From Cephalopachus bancanus (taxonomy: Eukaryota; Chordata; Mammalia; Primates; Tarsiidae), in assembly GCA_027257055.1 (NCBI GenBank), contig JAPVLO010000182.1, positions 682,001 to 746,000 of the forward strand: DNA of 64,000 bases. Direction: 5' to 3'. Below are positions 45,808 through 58,071 of this stretch, in pieces. The notes beneath the pieces were generated by a model, which saw only the letters and a program-made list of their open reading frames with translations, had not been told where the DNA came from and did no database searches. The position numbers were made by a program, and so were the translations under genes. Position 1 is the first letter of the stretch. Each line of letters begins with the position of its first letter.

Positions 45808-46235
45808 TTACTTTTTGAGTTGGAGTCTCACTCCGTCGCCCAGGCTGGAGTGCAGTGGCACGCTCAAATCCTTCCACCTCAGCCTTCCAAGTAGCCGCAA
45901 CTACAAGCACACGCTACCACGCCCAGCTCATTTTTTTTTTAATTTTTATTTTTTGAGTTGGAGTCTCACTCTGTCGCCCAGACTGGAGTGCAGTGGCCGC
46001 TTCCAGCCACCGCAGCCTCGACTTGCTGTGCTCCAGCGATCCTTCCGCCTCAGCCTTCCAAGTAGCTGGAACTACAGGCGTGCTACCATGCCCGGCTAAT
46101 TTTTTTTTTGATTTGTTGTAGAGATGAGGTCTCATCAAGTTGCCCAGGCGGGTCTCGAACCCGCGGGCTCAGGCAATCCACTCACCTTGGCCTCCCAAAG
46201 TGCTGGGATTATAGGCTGAGCCACCGAGCCTGGCC
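45808..46235 (-). mobile_element. Three-arm Alu (right-right-left) in one insertion
   Basis: Read on the minus strand: a complete two-arm Alu (46235-45937), an A-rich linker, then an extra right arm and tail (45936-45808). One flank repeat, TATCCAGAGATT, lies outside the whole unit (45787 and 46238). Confidence 0.8.
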
Positions 46236-46634
46236 CTATCCAGAGATTTTACTTCCTTCTGGGCTTAGTATGTATTTGCTATCGGTTTCATATGTTTCTC
46301 TCTATTTAAACATTATCCATCAAAAGTGTATGCTGATGTATCATATGAGTCCCTAAATTGATTTCTCCCCAAAATGTCCAGTTAATTTTTTAGACCCACA
46401 GTTTATCTAGTAGTTCACACTTCCACCACTGATTTGTAATGTTTCCCTCAAGCTATTTTAACTTTCTCTGTGTTATAGGATCTGTTTCTGAGCTACTCTT
46501 TCTTTTTTTTTAATTTTTATTTTAAAGATGTGAGGTACAATTCAGGGTTAGGTGTACAAATACTCATTGTACAGGTAAAATTTAGGCCTCATTTTGGTTC
46601 CCACTTCACCTAGTTTGAGATCAGGTACCCTTAT

Positions 46635-46924
46635 TTTTTATTTTTTTGAGTTGGAGTCTCACTCTGTTGCCCAGACTGGAGTGCAGTGGCCACTCCCGGC
46701 CACCACAGCCTCGACCCGCTGGGCTCCGGCGATCCTTCCGCCTCAGCCTTCCAAGTAGCTGGAACTATAGGTGTGCACTGTCACGCCGGGCTAATTTTTG
46801 ATTTATTGTAGAGATGAGGTCTTGCCAAGTTGCCCGGGCGGGTCTCGAACCCATGGGCTCAGGCAATTCACTCACCTTGGCCTCCCAAAGCGCTGGGATT
46901 ACAGGCTGAGCCGCCGAGCCTGGC
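46635..46924 (-). mobile_element. Alu in L1 3' UTR
   Basis: AGGTACCCTTAT flanks both sides. Confidence 0.95.
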
Positions 46925-47489
46925 TAGGTACCCTTATTGATGAAGTGTGCCCCCACCCCAACCTGGCAGTTTCCCACTACTGCCAATCCCTTTATTGTAG
47001 CATTATGATAATTGTTCAGGGTCCTCTAATGAGTGAGAACATGTGGCACTCAGTTCTTTGTTTCTGTGATAGGTCATTGAGTATTATAGACTCTAAGTTC
47101 ACTCGAGTTGCTACAAAGTTCATAATGTTGTCCTTTATGGCTGTGTAATATTCCATTGTGTATATGCACCACAGTTTTTTTTTTTTTAATCCGGTCCACT
47201 TTCAGTGGGCAGCACAGTTGGTTCCCTGTTTTTGCTACTGTGAATAATGTTGCAATAAACATGAGTGTGCAGGTATCTTTTTAGTAGAGTGATTTGAGTT
47301 CCTCTGGGTATATTCTCAGAATGGGGATTGCTGGGTCATATGGAAGGTCGATTTTTAGATCTCTTAGGATTCGCTACACTGTTTTCCACAGAGGTGGCTC
47401 TAGTCTACACGCCCACCAAGAATGGAGAAATGCTCCCTTTTTGCCACATCCTCTCCAGCATTTGTGGTTTTTTTAGTTTTTATTTTTTC

Positions 47490-47776
47490 GGTTTTTTTTT
47501 TTGAGTTGGAGTCTCACTCTGTCGCCCAGACGAGTGCAGCGGCCGCTCCTGGCCACTGCAGCCTCGACCTGCTGGGCTCCGGCGATCCTTCCGCCTCAGC
47601 CTTCCAAGTAGCCGGAATTACAGGCACGCGCTACCACGCCCGGCTGATTTTTTTATTTATTGGAGAGATGAGGTCTCGCTGCCCAGGCAGGTCTCGAACC
47701 CGCGGGCTCAGGCAATCCACTCACCTCGGCCTCCCAAGGCGCGGGATTACAGACTGAGCCACCACCGAGCCCGGCT
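47490..47776 (-). mobile_element. Alu in L1
   Basis: Full length; ends ACCGAGCCCGGC. Confidence 0.92.
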
Positions 47777-47950
47777 GATTTTCTGAGTTATTGATGATGC
47801 CCACGCTGACTGGAGTTAGGCGGTATCTAAGTGTGGTTTTGATTTGCATTTCCTTGACGATTAGTGAGGCTGAGCATTTCTTCATGTATCTGTTGACTGC
47901 TCATCTATCTTCTTTGGAGAAGTGTCTATTCATATCTTTTGCCTACTTTT

Positions 47951-48269
47951 TATTTTATTTTTACTTATTTTATTTATTTATTTATTTTTGAGTAGGAGTC
48001 TCACTCTGTCGCCCAGGCTGGAGTGCAATGGCACCCTGATGACCACCGCAGCCTTGACTTGCTGGGCTCAGATGATCCTTCCACCTCAGCCTTTCAAGTA
48101 GCTGGAACTACACGCAAGCGCCACCACACCCAGTTAATGTTTTGATTTATTGTAAAGATGAGGTCTCACCAAGTTTCCCAGGCTGGTCTTGAACCTGCGG
48201 ACTCAGGCAATCCTCTCACCTCGGCCTCCCAAAGTGCTGGGATTATAGGCGTGAGCCACCGTATCTGGC
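47951..48269 (-). mobile_element. Alu in L1, (TTTA)n tail
   Basis: TTGCCTACTTTT and TTGCCCACTTTT flank it. Confidence 0.93.
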
Positions 48270-48764
48270 CTTGCCCACTTTTAATAGGGCTGTTTTTTTT
48301 TTCTTTTAGGCACATTTGAGTTCCTTGTAAATCCTAGATGTTAGGCCTTTGTCAGACATACAGTTGGCAAATATTTTTTCCCAGTCTTTGGGCTGTCTCC
48401 CTGCTCTCTTGATGATTTCTTTGACTTGCAGAAGCTTTTCAGCTTGATGAGGTCCCACTTGTCTATCTTATCTCTTGTGGCATGGGCATCTGGGGTTTTG
48501 ATCAGGATTGGTTGCCAGTTCCAATTTCCATAAGGGTGTCTCCTGCATTTTCTAAGGTTCTTATATTTTGAGACTTTATGTTTAGGTCTTTGATTCATTT
48601 AGAGTTGATTTTTGTGTATGGGATAGGTAGCAGTCTTGTCTTAATCGTCTGCATATGGTCAGCCAATTTTCCCAGCTCCATTTACTAAATAAATTTGTCC
48701 TCTCCCCAGTGGTTGTTAATGGAGGCTTTGTTGAAGATGAGTAGGTTAAGAAATTGAGGTTTTG

Positions 48765-49058
48765 GGCCAGGTTTGGTGGCTCAGCCTGTAATCCCACGCC
48801 TTTGGGAGGCTGAGGTGAGTGGATTGCCTGAGCCCGCGGGTTCGAGACCCGCCTGGGCAGTGAGACCTCATCTCTACAATAAATCAAAAAATCAGCCGGG
48901 CGTGGTAGCGCATGCCTGTAATTCCGGCTACTCAGAAGGCTGAGGCGGAAGGATCGCCGGAGCCCAGCAGGTCGAGGCTGAGGTGGCTGGGAGCGGCCGC
49001 TGCACTCCAGTCTGGGCGACAGAGTGAGACTCCAACTCAAAAAAAAAAAAAAAAAAAA
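48765..49058 (+). mobile_element. Alu in L1, opposite orientation
   Basis: ATTGAGGTTTTG flanks both sides; long A tail (~23). Confidence 0.95.
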
Positions 49059-49524
49059 AATTGAGGTTTTGCTTCCAGCATTTCTATCCTATTCCATTGG
49101 TCTATATGCCTGTTCTTGTACCAATAGCAAGCTGTTTTGATTATTGTAGCCTTATAAGAAAGCTTAAAAGCTGGAAGTGTGATACCTCCCACTTTGTTTC
49201 TTTTGCTGAGGATTGTTTTGGCTATTTGTGGTCGTTTATGTTTCCAAATGATTTTCTGTATTGTAATTTCCAGGTCTGGGAAGACTGATGCTGGTAATTT
49301 AATGGGTATTGTGTTAAATCTGTAGATTGCTTTGGGTAGGATGGACATCCTAACAATGCTGATTCTTCCAATCCATGAGCATGGAATATTTTTTCATATG
49401 TTTGCGTCATCTTTGATTTCTTTAAGCAGTGTTTTGTAGTTTTCGTTGTAAAGGTCTTTCACTTCTCTGGTTGGGAAGATGCGCGGGTTTTCTTTTTTTT
49501 GTTGCTATTGTGAATGGGATTGTG

Positions 49525-49765
49525 TTTTTTTTTTTTTGAGTTGGAGTCTCACTCGGTTGCCCAGACTGGAGTGCAGTGGCCGCTCCCGGCCATCGTGGCC
49601 TCGACCTGCTGGGCTCCGCGATCCTTCCGCCTCAGCCTTCCGAGTAGCTGGAATTACAGGCATGCGCTACCACGCCCGGTTGATTTTTTGATTTATTGTA
49701 GAGATGAGGTCTCGCTGCCCAGGCAGGTCTCGAACCCGTGGGCTCAGGCATTCCACTCACCTCAG
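49525..49765 (-). mobile_element. 5'-truncated Alu in L1
   Basis: Stops at CACTCACCTCAG; GGGATTGTGTTTTT flanks both sides. Confidence 0.94.
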
Positions 49766-50029
49766 CGGGATTGTGTTTTTTAATTGGTTTTCTGCCTGTT
49801 TGTTGTTGGTGTATAAGAATACAACTGTCTTCTGCACATTGATTTTGTACCCTGAGACTTTGCCAAAGTCCTTTATCAGTGCAAGAAGATTTTTGTCAGA
49901 TTCACTTGGATTTTCAAGATATAGAATCGTATCATCAGCAAAGAGGGATAACTTGACTTCCTCTTTTCCTATTTGGATGCCTCTGATTTCCTTCTCTTGT
50001 CTGATTGTTCTGGCTAGGACTTCCAACAC
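49757..50029 (-). pseudogene. L1 ORF2 reverse transcriptase remnant
   Basis: The frame holds the reverse-transcriptase palm motif FADD in the context [13 protein letters not shown], preceded by a KEEVKLS stretch, as in L1 ORF2p. It opens at an internal methionine and ends in the adjacent Alu, about 90 codons out of an expected ~1275. Upstream frames contain stops. It is a dead fragment of the enzyme that copies L1 RNA into DNA. Confidence 0.9.
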
Positions 50030-51340
50030 TATGTTGAACAGGAGCCTACTTGGTCATGGTGAACGATTTTTGAGATGTGTTGTCAGAATCAATTTGCTAG
50101 AATTTTGTTGAGTATTTTAGCGTCTGTGCTCATAAGGGATATTGTCCTGTAGTTTTCTTTCTTTGCTGGATCGTTACCCAGTTTGGGTATTAGTGTAATG
50201 TTAGCTTCATAAAATGATTTGGGGAGAGTTCAATCTTTCTCGATTGCTTGGAATACTTTCAGTAGGATTGATATCATCTCCTCTTTGTATGTTTTGTAGT
50301 ACTCCAATGGAAAGCTGTCTGATCCAGGACTTCTTTTGTATGGATAGTTTTCTTATGATGGAGTCGAATTTCTGGGTTGTTATTGGTCTATTTAATATCT
50401 TGATTTCTTCTTGTTTCAACCTTAGGATGTTGTGTGAAGTCAGAAAGTCCTCCACTTCATTTAGGTTTTCAAGTTTGTTTCCACACAGGTGTGCATAATA
50501 ATCTTTGATAATTTTTTGTGTATCTTCGGGGTCCATTGTGACTTGATCTTTTACCTTTCAGATTGTGTTTATTTGGGCTGTTTCTTGGTTAATCTAGCTA
50601 GGGGTCCATCAATCTTGTTTATCCTTTCAAAGAATCAGCTTTCTGTCTCATTGATTTTTTTTCTATGATATTTTTGCCTTCTGTGTCCTATGTTTGGGCT
50701 TTTACTTTGGTGATCTGGATTCTTCTGCTGAAGTTAGGGTTTTGGTGATCTTGTCTTTCCAACTCCCTTGGGTGATTTGTTAGGCTATTAACTTGGGATC
50801 TTTCCATTTTCTTGATGTGTGTTCGTAAAGAAGTGAATTCCTCTCTCAGTACTATTTTCATGGCATCCTAGAGGTTCTGGTAGGATGTGTCTTTATTTTC
50901 ATTTGTTTCCAGAAACCTTTTAATTTCTGCCTTGATTGCTGGGTTGACCTAGGAGTTGTTCAGCATCATGCTGTTTAGTGTCCATGTCTTTGTGGGTTTG
51001 GGGGTAGCTTTATTGGTATTGATATTAATTTTTATTCCACTGTGGTCTGATAAGGTACATGGCAGTATTTCAATCTTATAAAATTTGTTTATGTTTGATT
51101 TATGGCAGAGAATGTTGTCGATCTTGGATTACATTCCATGTGGTGATGAGTATAATATATATTCTATGGTTGTTGGGTAGAGTGTTCTGTAGGTATCTAT
51201 TAAGTCCATTTGGTCAAGCATCAAGTTGAGGTTCCAAATCGCCTTGTTGATTTTTTGTATTTAAGTCCATGGCTATGATAGTGTTTAAGTCAATATCTTT
51301 TTTTAGTTTACCTAGATACTGCTTTATAAAGATTGATGTG

Positions 51341-51629
51341 AGCTGGGCTCAGTGGCTCAGCCTGTAACCCCGTGCCTTTGGGAGGCTGAGGTGAGTGGAT
51401 TGCCTGAGCCCGTGGGTTCGAGACCCGCCTGGGCAGTGAGACCTCATCTCTACAATAAATCAAAAAATCAGCCGGGCGTGGTAGCGCATGCCTGTAATGC
51501 CGGCAACTTGGAAGGCTGAGGTGGAAGGATTGCCGGAGCCCAGCAGGTCGAGGCTGCGGTGGCTGGAAGCGGCCACTGCACTCCAGTCTGGGCGACAGAG
51601 TGAGACTCCAACTCAAAAAAAAAAAAAAA
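51341..51629 (+). mobile_element. Alu in L1 ORF2 region
   Basis: AAAGATTGATGTG and AAAGATTGGTGTA flank it. Confidence 0.94.
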
Positions 51630-52329
51630 AAAGATTGGTGTAACTATGTAGGGTGCATATATGTTTAGGATGGATATTTCTTGTTGATAGATTGAAACTT
51701 TTATCATGATATAGTGACCTTCTGTATTTTTTAAAATTTTTGATAGTTTAAAGGATTTTTTTCTGACATTAAGATAACAACTGTTGCTTTCTTTTTCATT
51801 CTGTTTACCTAAAAACTTGTTTTCCATCATCTTACTTTGAGTCTGTGAGTGTCCATTTAAATTTCCTAGGGACAGCATATTGTTGTATCATGTTTTTTTG
51901 TTTTTTTTTTCCAGTTTGCCATTCTCTGTCTTTTCAGTGGTGCATTTAGTCCATTCACACTCAGGCTCATTATTGAGATGTGAGAGTTTATCCCTGTCAT
52001 GAAGTTCTTACATGGTTTGTTGTTGTTTATTTGTTGGTTGGTTTTCTTTTAATTTTTGGGTGATATATGTGTGTATTTTCAATCTTGTTTCTAAACTCAT
52101 AAGAAAAGCATGGTCATTCTTTTTTTTTAATTTCTTCTGTGTTTAACAATTTCTTAAGTGTTTCTTGTACAGCTGGTCTGGAGGTGGTGTAAACATTTAG
52201 GGATTGAATGTCTGGGAAGGATTTGAATTCTCTATCGCTGCTGAAGCTTAGCTTAGCTGGGTAGGAAATTCTTGGTTGTAATTGTTTAACTTTGAGAACT
52301 TTGAAGATTGAACTCTAGTCTCTTCTGGC

Positions 52330-52716
52330 CTATAGTGTTTCTGTAGATAAGTCTGCTGCTGTTCTAATTGGGCTTCCCTGATAGGTAGGCTGACCTTTCT
52401 CTCTTGCTGCCCTTAGGATTTTTTCTTTTATACCTGCTTTGTGTAAGTGAATTACTATGTGTATAGGAGTTGGTCTTCTCATTTGATGTCTTGCAGGGGT
52501 TCTCTGAATTTCTTGTGTTTGAATGATCACATCTCTGAAGAGATGAGGGAAGTTTTCTTGGATAATTTTGTGGAATGTTTGTTCCGGGGTGGCCTCTGTT
52601 TCTCCATCTGCCTCAGGAATGCAATTAATTGTAGGTTTGGCCTCTTGATGTAATTGGATATCTCTTGGAGGCTTTGTTCTATCTTTGTAAGCTTCTTCTC
52701 TACGTTTTTCTTTCTT

Positions 52717-52772
<56 letters not shown>

Positions 52773-52986
52773 TCCTTCCTTCCTTCCTTCCTTCCTTCCT
52801 TCCTTCCTCCCTCCCTCCCTCCCTCCCTCCCTCAGGATTTACTGAGAAGACAGAAAAGCTCCCAGAGTGGGAGGGGACCAGAGCAGGTTGCCCCTTTTCT
52901 ATGCTTTTAATACTTGGCACTAGTTCCATATTTTGGTAGTCAAGCTCTGAGATTCTTTCTTCTGCTTGGTTAATTCTGCTTTCCAT
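52330..52986 (-). pseudogene. L1 ORF1 remnant interrupted by a microsatellite
   Basis: The N-terminal part has the coiled-coil-like MESRINQAEERISELDYQN; the C-terminal part (EATPEQTFHKIIQENFPHL, later GIKEKILRAAREKGQPTYQG) matches the RRM and C-terminal domain of L1 ORF1p, the RNA-binding chaperone. The middle is replaced by low-complexity codons read from the CT/TTCC/CTCC microsatellite and ~70 bp of foreign-looking sequence. The frame stays open by chance; it is not a functional ORF1. Confidence 0.88.
52706..52834. repeat. (CTTT)n(CT)n(TTCC)n(CTCC)n compound microsatellite
   Basis: Four motif blocks in sequence, about 130 bp, inside the L1 ORF1 region. Confidence 0.97.
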
Positions 52987-53445
52987 GGGGAACAGGCTGC
53001 CCCAGACATTTCCACCTCCACATGCTTTGCCTCCAATTCTTGCACATCCATAGACAAGGAACTATAGACATGCCTTTGTAGGAGGGATATTTACCGTATT
53101 CTTCTCTAACATCATCTCAGTTATCAACTCATTCCTTCTTTCCTCGTGTCTCTCCTCACTTCCATCCATTCACTCTATTAATGTCTTGGTCTCTGGGTTT
53201 GTGGTTTGTGACCAGTTGTTCTGGGGGCCTCTTCACTGTTTGAGTTCTGAAGTCAGTATTCTCAGGTGCTGTCCTCCCAGGAACCTGTTTGGGACTGTGT
53301 TCTTCCTTTGATTCTTCTTCATTTCTGATGGTTTTCCTCCCCCACCCTTTAATTCCATTGCTCAGTGACGGAGGAATAGCTTTCACTTCTGTCTGCTTAA
53401 TCCCCTGTGCTTCCTCGTGTAGATCCTCTGGATGTGTTCAACTTT

Positions 53446-53729
53446 TTTTTTTTGAGTTGGAGTCTCACTCTGTCGCCCAGACTGGAGTGCAGTGGCTGCT
53501 CCTGGCCACCGCAGCCTCGACCTGCTGGGCTCCGGCGATCCTTCCGCCTCAGCCTTCCGAGTAGCTGGAACTACAGGTGCGCGCTACCACACCCGGCTCA
53601 TTTTGACTTATTGTAGAGATGAGGTCTCGCCAAGTTGCCCTGGCGGGTCTCGAACCCGCAGGCTCAGGCAATCCACTCACCTCAGCCTCCCAAAGGTGCG
53701 GGATTACAGGCTGAGCCACCGAGCCCGGC
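53446..53729 (-). mobile_element. Alu in L1 5' region
   Basis: CTGGATGTGTTCA flanks both sides. Confidence 0.95.
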
Positions 53730-54291
53730 TGGATGTGTTCAGTTTTGAAGCTGGACTGGGGTTGGGGAATGGCGCTTTGGGCCGTTTTGAGATTCGATTG
53801 AGGTGTGATGGGAAAGCCGTGGTTTAGAAGCTACCTGCAGACTGCCGTCTCTGCTGGCAGGTATGTGGACTTCCGGGACCCCACTTCCCAGAACCTTACA
53901 ATCTGCCCATGCAGTGGGGGCATATGCAGGCCCCCCAACTTGTCCACTGCTGCTGCTGCCACCAAGGCCTCCAACTCAGATCAGGGAAGTCCATGCCTCG
54001 TCCAGCATGGGAGTGGGGCAGCCATCTCCCCGTGTCTGCTCCTGAGTTTCCTCTCTGGGTCAGCGATGGTTGATCCCAGATCGGTGCAGAGATTGCCCCT
54101 GGTCCCAGGTTGGAGGGCAAACATCAAACTACTCTTTCTATTTTATTGATTTGTCTATCTTTTCTTTTTTTTTTCCAGAACCACAGTCATTGTTTTAGTT
54201 ATTGTAACTTTATAAATAATTTAATATCTGTTAAGGTAAGTACTTTCTCTTTACTCCCTTTTTTCTGCTTTAAAAAGTTGTAGTGATTCTT

Positions 54292-54692
54292 TTTTTTTTT
54301 TCTTTTGAGTTGGAGTCTCACTCTGTCGCCCAGACTGGAGTGCAGTGGCCGCTCCCGGCCACCGCAGCCTCGACCTGCTGGGCTTCGGTGATGCTTCTGC
54401 CTCAGCCTTCCAAGTAGCCAGAACTACAGGTGCACACTACCATGCCCAGCCTTGGAAGCTAGAGATGGCATCTCCATCCAGAGCAAAGGACAGGTTTGTT
54501 TACTGTCCAGCATAATAAAGATAATATCTCCCTTAGGCAAAATTCTTCTATAAAATATTTTTAAAATAGAAAAATAGCAGAGATGAGGTCTCACCAAGTT
54601 GCCTGGGCAGGTGGAACCCTCAGGCTCAGGCAACCCACTCGCCTCGGCCTCCCAAAGTGCTGGGATTACAGACTGAGCCATCGAGCCCAGCC
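54292..54692 (-). mobile_element. Alu carrying an inverted local insert
   Basis: TGTAGTGATTCTT flanks the element (54279 and 54693). The right arm ends at CATGCCCAG (54449) and the left arm resumes at CAGAGATGAGGTCTC (54578). The usual linker (TAATTTTTTGATTTATTGTA) is missing, and ~128 bp of non-Alu DNA sits there instead. Confidence 0.93.
54450..54575 (+). repeat. Inverted copy of flanking DNA, inside an Alu
   Basis: Reads as the reverse complement of 54764-54884, about nine bases in ten identical. Anchor: ACAGGTTTGTTTACTGTCC at about 54490 against its complement at about 54823-54846. Confidence 0.93.
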
Positions 54693-54763
54693 TGTAGTGA
54701 TTCTTGATAATGCATTCTTCCATTGCAGGCTTGCTTACATGAGAAGAGCCCTGAGCACTTTCT

Positions 54764-54884
54764 TCCTATTTTAAAAGTATTTTATAGAAGAATTTTTCCT
54801 AAGGGAGATTTCTCTGTATTATGCTGGACAGTAAACAAACCTGTCCTTTGCTTTGGATGGAGATGGTGTCTCTAGCTTCGAAGG
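54764..54884 (-). repeat. Source-side arm of the 54-kb inverted repeat
   Basis: Non-Alu flank about 70 bp right of the Alu; the likely template of the insert. Confidence 0.9.
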
Positions 54885-55074
54885 CAGTTCCTTGTACAAA
54901 CAGCCTGGGAAAGATAAGTGGGAACAAAGGTTCCCAGTCCCTCTGCTGAGCAGCAACGGGAGGGACCCATGACAAATTGTCTCCCAGCACTTTCGGCCTG
55001 TAATGGTATCAGTCAGGACGAGAGTCACAACAATAATAGCCATGATAAAAAATAGCAATCACACTGAAGAGTGA

Positions 55075-55300
55075 GGCTTGGTAGATTGTAGCTTTGCTTT
55101 ACACTAGCTGTGTGGCCTTGAGTAAGGTAATTTGTATGCCTAAACCCCAGTGTCCTATTCTGCAAAATGGAGCTAATGTTAGTGCATACCTCATTAAGGG
55201 TTGTTGTAAAGTTTTATTAACTAAGGACTGAAGGGTATTAAGAGGATTCAATCAGATTGTAAAGTACTTGGCACAGTGCCTGCCAAGCATCGTGTGCTAG
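55075..55300 (-). mobile_element. MIR SINE
   Basis: CTAGCTGTGTGGCCTTGAG, CAAAATGGAGCTAATG, CTTGGCACAGTGCCTG in antisense MIR order. Confidence 0.87.
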
Positions 55301-55309
55301 GTAAAATGT

Positions 55310-55596
55310 CTTTTTTTTTTTTTGAGTTGGAGTCTTACTCTGTTGCCCAGGCTGTAGTGCAGTGGCATGCTCATGACCACCACATCCTTGACCTGCTGGG
55401 CTCAGGCAATCCTTCCAAATAGCCAGAACTACAGGCACACACCACCATGCTCAGCTAATTTTAAAAAGAAATTTATTGTAGAGACGAGGTCTCACCAAGT
55501 TGCCCAAGCTGGTCTCGAACCCCTGCACTCAGGCGATCCTCTCGCCTCAGCCTCCCAAAGTGCTGGGATTACAGGCTTGAGTCACTGCGTCCAGCC
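55310..55596 (-). mobile_element. Alu, full length
   Basis: Right arm lacks ~15 bp (ATCCTTCCAAATAGCC); ends GCGTCCAGCC. Confidence 0.92.
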
Positions 55597-55874
55597 TTGT
55601 CTTTTATTATTATTAGCAAAATAAACTGTTGAATTATATTTACTTTGGGTCTGGCCATTGTACTTTCTATTTTTATTGATGTTAACTTATTTTCTTGTTT
55701 ATTTCTTGGAGTTTCCTCATGGATATTATCATTGGTAAATAGTCACTATTTGTAATTATTTTTGCTTCCTAAAAGCCACTCCTTTTATTTTTGTGTCGTG
55801 TCTTAATGTATCAGCCAGGACATCTCAAATGGCAATAAATCATACAGATAGTAGGTATTACAAAGGGATAACTT

Positions 55875-56169
55875 AAAAAAAATTTTTTTTTGAGTTGGAG
55901 TCTCACTCAGTTGCCCAGACTGGAGTGCAGTGGCCGCTCTCAGCCACTGCAGCCTTGACCCGCTGGGCTCCGGCGATCCTTCCACCTCAGCTTTCCAAGT
56001 AGTTGGAACTTCAGGCACACACTACCACGCCCGGTTAATTTTTGATTTATTGTAGAGATGAGGTCTCGCCAAGTTGCCCAGGCGGGTCTTGAACCCACGG
56101 GCTCAGGCAATCCACTCACCTTGGCCTCCCAAAGCATGGGATTACAGACTCAGCCACCGAGCCCGGCCC
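55875..56169 (-). mobile_element. Alu, full length
   Basis: AGGGATAACTT flanks both sides. Confidence 0.95.
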
Positions 56170-56404
56170 AGGGATAACTTTTAATGATTCACAATGTTGG
56201 CTCTTCATCTGAGGTATATATTCTTTATCATTTTTAAGGAAGCATTTTTCTAAGAATAGTGTTTAAATCATTTGTCAGTAATTAATATTTATCAAATGCT
56301 ATCTTAGCATTATTTGAGTTTGTATGATTTTCTTTTTGACCTATGACAGATACTAGACAGTTTATCTCTTAATTATTTTGCCCTTTGTTATGCTAAGTGA
56401 AAGA

Positions 56405-56850
56405 GGCCAGGCACAGAAAGACACATACTACATGATCTTACTTATTTGTAGGATCTGAAAAACAGCCAAACTCAGAGAAGTAAAGAAGTATAGAATCGCG
56501 GTTACCAGAGGCTCCAGGGGTGGGGATAGGGAATGAGAGAGGTGGCCAGGAAAGGGGGGCTGTGCGTCAAAAGATTCAAGGCCCAGCTCAACAAGAGGAA
56601 TACGGTGTGATGGTCTGTGGCACAGCATGGTGCCTTTAGTGAATAATAATGTGTATTTCCAGATTATCCTAAGAGTAGATTTTAAATGTTCTCCTCACAA
56701 GGAAATGATAAGTGTACGAGGTGATGAATATGTTGATTAGCCTGATCTAATCATTCTACAATGTATCCATGTATCATAACATTTCATGTACTCCACAAAT
56801 ATATAGAATTATTATTTGCCAATTAAAAATAAAATAGTTTAAAAAAGTAG
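56405..56850 (+). mobile_element. L1 3' end
   Basis: AAGAGGCCAGGCACAGAAAGAC, CTACATGATCTTACTTATTTG and AGAGAAGTAAAGAAGTATAG match an L1M/L1P 3' end in sense. Confidence 0.85.
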
Positions 56851-57103
56851 TACTTTGTCCTCACGCTCCTGAAATAAACTTGCTCTATCATCATGATTTT
56901 TCTGTCACATTTGAGTCACTGGTGTTTCTGGTCAGGATTTTCATACTTAGGCTTCATGGGTGGCGCTGCAATTTTCAATCGCCATCTGTCTTGTCAGAGC
57001 ACGAAAGGAGTGTTTTTAAGAACTTTCCAGACATGCTGAGCCAATTCTCCCCTACAAACTTGAGCCGGGTTTCTGTCCTCTTTCTATTCAAAACATCTGT
57101 TTC

Positions 57104-57268
57104 TGGCTGGGTGCAGTGGCTCTCTCCTGCAACCCCAGCACTTTGGGAGGCTGAGGCAGGAGGACTGCTTGAGGCCAGAATTCAAGACCAGTCTGGGCAA
57201 CATAGAGAGACTTCACATCTACTAGATATATTTTTTTAAAAAATAAAAGAGTTATTTTTAAATTTAAA
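57104..57268 (+). mobile_element. Free Alu left arm (FLAM-like)
   Basis: Single left arm with A/T-rich tail; AAACATCTGTTTCTG flanks both sides. Confidence 0.9.
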
Positions 57269-58071
57269 AACATCTGTTTCTGAAAAACAATTAGTTTTTC
57301 CTTTTCAGTTACACAGAACATTCTCTTTCAGTTTTTCCCATGGTTCTAGCAAGCTTTTTAATTAATACCAATTATACACAAAACTTAAAAAACCAAAAAA
57401 TAAAAGAAGAAGGAATACTTCCTAACTCATTCTATGGTCTTCGATATTAAGAACAAAGACATTACCAAATTCTTTCCTCACCCTATCCCACCCCACTAAA
57501 ACCTGATATTCTTTATGATTATACACACAAAAATCCTCAACAAAATACAAAAGCTTTGAATCCAGTGACATGTAAAAATAATTATACACCATGATCAAGT
57601 GGGATTTATCCCTGGAATGTACAGTTAGCTTAACAGCCAGAATATAATTAAGGTAATATACTACATCGATGGACTAACCGCAAAAATTACAAGATATCTT
57701 AATCAATGCAAGGAAAACAACTGATAGAATCCAACGATCTTTTATGATAAGAACACTAGGACATTTTTCTCAACCTGATAAAGGGAATTGGTGAAAACAC
57801 ACAGTTGTTAACACCATACTTAATGGTGAAAGAATGAATGTTTACTCTCTGAGATTAGGAACAAGACAAGAGTGTCTACTCTCACCACCCCTAGTCAGGA
57901 TTTTACTGGAAGTTCTACCTAGGGCAATTGGGTAAGAAAATGAATTAAAGTGCATCCAGACTGGAAAGGAAAAAGTGAAACTACCTTTATCAGATGACAT
58001 GATCAGAAATTTATTTTTAAAAACTTCTAGAATTATTAAATGCATTCAGAAAAGTTCTAGAATTTAAGATT

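Larger units (their letters stand above)
46505..54135 (-). mobile_element. Near full-length L1, antisense, inactive
   Basis: From left to right: 3' UTR (GAACATGTGGCACTCAG near 47037), ORF2 C-terminus (AATATTCCATTGTGTATATG near 47147), reverse transcriptase (50029-49757), endonuclease region, ORF1 (52.2-53.4 kb) and a GC-richer 5' UTR (53.7-54.1 kb). Seven Alus and a microsatellite interrupt it, and frames are broken by stops and indels, so it cannot encode working proteins. Confidence 0.92.

Noticed and set aside
53289..54149. Open frames at the L1 5' end
   Set aside because: They mix L1 5' UTR and Alu sequence with no protein family resemblance.
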